Shown here: in pieces, positions 59,353-64,000 of the stretch
Layout of the letters: each line of letters starts with the position of its first letter
How positions within the stretch are numbered: position 1 is the first letter of the stretch
Assembly: GCA_020310875.1 (NCBI GenBank)
Contig: CM035441.1
Location: 82,321,878 to 82,385,877, forward strand
From: Ceratopteris richardii
Taxonomy: Eukaryota; Streptophyta; Polypodiopsida; Polypodiales; Pteridaceae
Length of the DNA stretch: 64,000 nucleotides
Direction: 5' to 3'
Notes under the pieces: model-generated
Databases searched by the model: none
Told to the model about the DNA's origin: nothing
The model's input: only the letters and a program-made list of their open reading frames with translations
Program-made: the position numbers and the translations under genes

Positions 59353-59354
59353 TT

Positions 59355-59610
59355 TTGTGTATGACAGTGGTGTGCCATGATTTTGTATTTATCTCATATA
59401 TGGTAGTGGTCTACCAAACTTTTCTAGTTGGTTCATATATGGTAGTGGTTTGCCAAATTTTATATTTGGCTCATATATGACAATGGTTTGCCACATTTTG
59501 TATTTGGCTCATATATGGCAGTGATTCGTCACAACTTTGTACATGGTTCATTTATGGAATATCTCTTCTGTACATGATTCATTTATGACATATCCCTTTT
59601 TTACATGGTT
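59355..59610. repeat. Minisatellite of about 50 bp unit
   Basis: The unit with CTCATATATGGTAGTGGTTT, then GCCAAATTTTGTATTTGG, repeats about five times with divergence, fading into TACATGGTTCATTTATG repeats up to about 59610. Confidence 0.82.
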
Positions 59611-60851
59611 CATGGTTCACTGTGCTCCTACATATCTCTTTTTATGTTCGCAATGTGTTTTACTTTATCAAATCTTGTTTTTGTTGTCAGTCATCTGAAC
59701 CCTAAATGAGGATCCACTAGAGTACGACATGTACTCATATTCTTTTGGACAAAGTGTGTTGTCCTTTCCTACACAACAACATTGTTATGTTCTTGCAACA
59801 ACGGACATTTCTATTGGAGGAGATGGTGGATAGATTCCAGAGGTGAAGTGGTGTTGCAAAATCCTACTTCACACCAGCCAAGAATAAGTTGTGGAGAGTA
59901 GAGTAGACCCTATGAGCTTCCCAACAATCACAAATAATCACCTAAGTGCTTTGGGGTATGATCCTCTAATCAATGGATCAAAATAGATGAATAGAAAATT
60001 CAATTATGAGCTAAGACTTTCTATTTTGGTATCTACACATGTTCAGTAAAATGAATAGCATTCTCAACCTGCTAGTAATTGATTAAATGCCTTTTGGGAG
60101 AATCTAATTAATTGAGATAGCTACCAATCACAAGTTATTTCACTTGAAATGATCAAGTGTACTCTGAGAAATAAACTTAGCAAGTTAAGGATGCATCCCC
60201 ACAATTTCAGGCTTCAACATATGCAGACTAGTGAGCAAAGTTATGAAGATATCTCAAGATCAAGAAAAGAAATGAGAATGAAACCTTGCATCTATGAAAA
60301 AAAGAGTATGCTGAATCTATAATAGTTTAAATCACATCAAATGATCAATTATGAACTCACAACCAAGTCTGAGAATATCACTGTTCTGAGATGAACTTGA
60401 CTAAGAAGTGAAGTAGAGATGTGATCAATGTATATGTATTAAATCACATAGAATTACAATGACATTGGCAATGTATGATTGCCCAATGTGAGGATAATGG
60501 TGGAGCCATAGAATGAGCTCACTAATCGCAAAAAACCCTTCTCAAATGATCTCCAAATGGGGCTCTTTCTCACACAAGATTTTGATCCATTTTTATTGCT
60601 TGAAGTTGGAGCCAATTTTTGAATTCAAATTCAAGCTCTTACGATAAAGTGGATCCTAAGCTTTAGGACTTACTTTCTCATCAATCAACTACCAAGTAAT
60701 TCTAGATTTGATTCCTCCTAACTCCATGTGAGATTAGTGCAATTAACATATGCACTTTTACAAGGATAAAAGTAAATTGATTTTTTCAAGGGAATAGTCA
60801 CATGTGACTATATGAAATAAATGTTTATTTTCCAAGTATGTAGGATTGAAG
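59611..60851. other. Unassigned sequence left of element I
   Basis: No recognised gene. If element I keeps its 3' LTR, it should lie in or near this stretch, but no second copy is available to define it. Confidence 0.4.
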
Positions 60852-61595
60852 TCATTTGCACCAAGACTTCAGTTGCCAAACATAATGTGTGGCTTTACAT
60901 TTTGATTTCGTGGGGACTTTAGAAGGCTCTTCAAGAGTGTATACTTGGAAATGAGGCTTTTTAGGGACCCATTTACTAGTGATCTTGCGTGTGTGTGTGG
61001 ATGGATCTGTGATTGTGCGTGCCACACAATTATGGATGTTGGTTGTTTGAGTGTGGGAATAATGATTCACAGTGCGTGGTCTTGGTATGGCCATTTGAGC
61101 CGGCAAACAAGCCTTAGGCACCCAAATTTGTCTTGATTGTGGGTCGGCCTTCATTGACTTCTTGGGCACCCAAATAGACCTTACAGTTGTAGATGGATCT
61201 TTGAGAGACTTCTTATTAGTGTCCTGTCGTTGATCACTATTAGGTGACTCTAGTTTATCCGCCACAGGATGCTCGCCTTTCCATACTCATATTTGCTTCA
61301 ATGTCGGAGACACCTTGCTTCGTATTCTCCTTTGGCTATGAGCATAGGTCGTATGCTTCCTCTGTGTTTGGTACTTCTTTAGTTGCCATATTTCTATCAC
61401 TTTTGGAAAAGAAGGGAGTTCCATCGCATCCTTGGCTTCTTTGTTGAGAACATCATCCCTCTACATCACATAGTTTTGGACAAGAATAGCATCGACATCT
61501 TCATGTGCACTCCTAGATGGACCAGGAGTTGGTGCCTTTCCTAGTTCCTTGAGTGCTTCATTTTCTAACTCAATTGTAATGCGATTCTGATTTAC
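60852..61595 (-). pseudogene. Post-integrase tail of element I with WVPK repeats
   Basis: Downstream of the second protease-like domain comes a helical stretch (RITIELENEALKELGKAPTP), then a 137-residue frame (60852-61265) with at least three copies of an I/K-WVPK motif (SIWVPKKS, QIWVPKAC, SKWVPKKP) in Ser/Thr/Pro/Lys-rich, probably disordered sequence. Similar WVPK repeats are known to me from some plant retroelement polyproteins. B's tail has no such repeat. Confidence 0.6.
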
Positions 61596-62087
61596 CTAGA
61601 CCTGGAGAAGTCCACTTCTTAGGTTTAGGTTGACTGCATGATCATAGATCCAATCTTGACCCAAGGCAAGAGATTCAGTGAGATCTGCATCTTGACACAC
61701 TAGCACTTTAATTGTCATGAGAACATCTTGAATGTAGAGGGGAAGTTCCACCTCACCCATGCGAAGGGTTTCCACACCTCCCAATCCCATGAGGTATGCT
61801 TCTATAGGATTGACACTTAACTTCAATTCTTGACAGTAAGAAAGTTTAAGAGCACTAGTGGCTGCACCTGAGTCAATCAAGGCCTGTACAGTCCTTGCAC
61901 TAGTTCCTTGTCCTATGTCTAAAGTTACAAAAGGACGTCGGTCAATTATTCTATGGGAACTTACACTTGAGACTTCACACATAGCCATATGATACCCTAG
62001 AGCTGCATAAGCATCTGTCCTAGGCTGATCTCTACCATGTCTTCTCAATTTCATTCTTCGGATGTGTTCTAACACTTTTGCCTGCAC
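61596..62087 (-). pseudogene. Second retropepsin-like domain of element I
   Basis: A 163-residue frame: an Arg-rich N-terminus (IRRMKLRRHGRDQ), DRRPFVTLDIGQG, the catalytic block ALIDSGAATSAL with a canonical D-S-G, LMGLGGVETLRMGEVELPLY, then LALGQDWIYDHAVNLNLR. About half the residues match the corresponding domain of B. Retropepsins act as dimers with one DSG per subunit, and one DSG is present here. It directly follows the integrase C-terminal region. Confidence 0.78.
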
Positions 62088-62099
62088 TTCTTCTCAGAT

Positions 62100-63599
62100 T
62101 TGTTTTTCTTCTTCTTTGTGTTTCTTGGCAGTATTAAGTCAATTAAGCATTTCCTTTGTGAGGGGTTCTTGATATAATTGACACGGCATCCGCTGATGTA
62201 ACTAGGGAGAACATCACCTTCAAGTGTAGCTAATTGAATTGTTCCACTAGTTGAGATCCTATTTATGATCATAGGTCCATAACCATGCTTCTCTAGCTTT
62301 CTTGCATGTTGTTTCAATGTATACACCAAAACTAAGTCTCTGGATTTCAAGCCTTTATCCTTCACATGGGCATCGAAGTATGCCTTTTGTCTCTTCTTAG
62401 TTGCATAAATCCCTGTGGCAGCTCGTAGTCTCGTTTCACCTAGCCGTTCAAGATCAAAGATTCTTGAAAAGAGCTCATGCCCTATCCACTCATGTTTCTG
62501 TGCTACCTTCAGTGTAGGTATCAAGAAGTCCAATGGTAGCACTGCATTTTGGCCAATACCATCTGAAAGGGTGTGGACTGGAGTACCGTTTTATAGGCAA
62601 CTCTATATGCCCAATAGCATGGTGTAGTTGTTTGTCCCAATCACAACGTTTATTATTTACTAATTTGGTCAGCACATTGTAGAGAATCTTATTGGTGCTC
62701 CCGGCTTGCCCATTAGCTTTTGGATGATAGGGGGCAGACTTCTTATGTACTACCAAGAATTCTTAGAGAAGATTTTCAATGACTTCATTCAAGAAGTGAG
62801 TGCCTCTATCACTTACTAGCTCTATCGGTAGTCCATATCTAGTGAACACGTTCTCAAATAAAATCTTAGCTGTCGTTGGAGCATTGTTCTTCATTGTGGC
62901 TTTCACTTCTACCCACTTGGTTAGATAGTCTGTGACCACAATGATGTATTCAGCATGTGAACTCTTAGCTGGGGGGTTAATAGGACCTACAAAGTCTATT
63001 CCCCACTTAGAGAATGCACGTCCACCCATCATAGGTTTCAATGACATCTCATCTTTAAGAATGGGATATTGAGTTTGCTGACAAACGTCACACCACTTCA
63101 CATAGGTATGTGCATCCATGTGAAGGGTTGGCCACCACAAGCTTGCAAATAGAATTTCCTTAATCACATAGTCTGGTCCAAAGTGTCCTCTTGCTACACC
63201 TTGGTGAGCAGTTTTCAAGATCTTAAGATATTCACTCTCATGGACACATAGTCTCAGATATCCATCTTTTCCCCACTTGTATAGATTATTACCAATGAGT
63301 GAGTAATCTAGGGCTTCTTGTTCTAAACTTCTTTGCCTAGCTGAAGTCATCTCTTGAGGGAATGTTTTCGTTCTCAGAAAGGCTAAGAACGGTTCACTCC
63401 AATCTGGTATTAGAGACACTTGGTACAATGTAGCGTGCTCCACAGGTGGTCTAATACGACACACTGGGCATTCTTTACACAACTTATGGACATCTGCTTC
63501 CATAGTTGGCCAGTGCACTTCGAGTCTCCTCAATGTCTGTAAAGTTCTTTGCCTTGTTAGCATTGCTCTAATGCACCCACATGTGCTAATTGCAACCAT
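62100..63599 (-). pseudogene. Integrase of element I
   Basis: A long frame (62763-63599, 278 residues) holds an upstream zinc-like block (LRRLEVHWPTMEADVHKLCK, CPVCRIRPPVEHA), the H2C2 region (GHFGPDYVIKEILFASLWWP; KWCDVCQQTQYP) and the core (FSKWGIDFVGPINPP; YGLPIELVSDRGTHFLNEVI). The core continues in 62490-62756 (SAPYHPKANGQAGSTNKIL) and the C-terminal region at 62100-62480 (KQHARKLEKHGYGPMIINR). Confidence 0.9.
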
Positions 63600-63756
63600 T
63601 TCGCGTACTCATCCTCTTCCACACAACAATCTAATACTCCTTGATGTGTATGCTTGTACATACTCCCTGCCATGATATGGTACTTTTGGGATTTTACTAC
63701 CTCCCTTTCTTGAGTGTTTATTATTTGGTGGTTAGGCTTGTATGTCAATACTAGCA

Positions 63757-64000
63757 CTAATGTCTTGGCCCACTATGGTACAACTTCCAAATTGAACAAG
63801 TAAGCATCCAGGAGATCATCTGGTACTCCTTGTGGGGCCTCTCGGATGTGAGCCTAGAGAGATGATCTACTCTCAAGTGAGTCTTGGCTTTCCTCACCAC
63901 TACCTCAAAGTCATATTCCATTAGAAAGAGGAACCATCTTACTAATCTACATGTATTGCATGGCTTGTTTACCAAGTACAGTAGAGATTGATGATCAGTA
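63757..64000 (-). pseudogene. RNase H end of element I, running off the window
   Basis: NKPCNTCRLVRWFLFLMEYD and KAKTHLRVDHLSRLTS are the Ty3/gypsy RNase H C-terminal blocks. Cut by the window edge. Confidence 0.85.

Larger units (their letters stand above)
60852..64000 (-). mobile_element. Ty3/gypsy element I, 3' half, same family as B
   Basis: On the minus strand from the right window edge: RNase H end (63757-64000), integrase (62490-63599), integrase C-terminal region (62100-62480), second retropepsin-like domain (61596-62087) and a tail with WVPK repeats (60852-61590). Sequence and order match B through the second protease-like domain (for example WFLFLMEYDFEVVVRK in RNase H), then diverge. 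Open stretches are longer than in B, so this copy is less decayed. Continues beyond the window. Confidence 0.88.

Overview
This window looks like nuclear DNA from a large, repeat-rich land-plant genome. The evidence is TTTAGGG-type telomere-like motifs, a plant MIKC-type MADS-box exon with a splice donor, Ty1/copia and Ty3/gypsy LTR retrotransposons (including chromodomain-bearing chromoviruses), a tRNA-derived SINE, a MITE and a CACTA-like fragment. A fern or other non-seed plant is my guess from the MADS sequence and overall texture, but the window alone does not prove it. Only one host gene fragment is convincing: the MADS exon at about 2.3-2.7 kb on the minus strand.

Layout. 1-0.9 kb is an almost continuous alternating pyrimidine-purine microsatellite (TGCGTA, then ATAC, then AT). 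2.0-3.4 kb holds the MADS exon and its upstream region, which has a long GA/CT tract. 3.9-6.3 kb is a broken Ty1/copia remnant (J). 6.9-45.4 kb is one old Ty1/copia element (A, plus strand) that has been inserted into repeatedly. A is split by a Ty3/gypsy element (B, 9.85-28.1 kb), a small SINE (28.65 kb) and an LTR-like non-coding unit (D, 29.3-43.2 kb). B is itself split by a non-autonomous LTR element (C, 13.97-19.85 kb, minus strand). D is split by a minus-strand copia element (E, 29.5-42.5 kb). E is split by a solo LTR of C's family (F, 30.2-31.7 kb) and by a minus-strand chromovirus (G, 34.1-40.5 kb), and G carries a MITE-like insertion (36.07-36.32 kb). Target-site duplications are readable for C (GGCAT), E (CCTTA), F (CATGA) and G (GAAGT), so most of the nesting is read directly from the sequence.

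45.4-51.2 kb holds two partial chromoviruses of one family placed head-to-head (K minus, L plus). 51.2-55.6 kb is AT-rich with one recognisable copia scrap. 55.7-59.6 kb is a block of CA/TA-rich and telomere-like repeats in partly inverted arrangement around a possible CACTA-like coding remnant. 60.85-64.0 kb is the 3' half of a second copy of B's family (I, minus strand), running off the window edge.

The most unusual observation is that B and I both carry a second retropepsin-like domain downstream of the integrase, in addition to the usual protease between gag and RT (seen in B). Behind it lie long tails of unknown function that differ between the two copies: proline-rich plus coiled-coil in B, WVPK-type short repeats in I. 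All retroelements here are fossils with multiple breaks. They are described by family, parts and relative age only.
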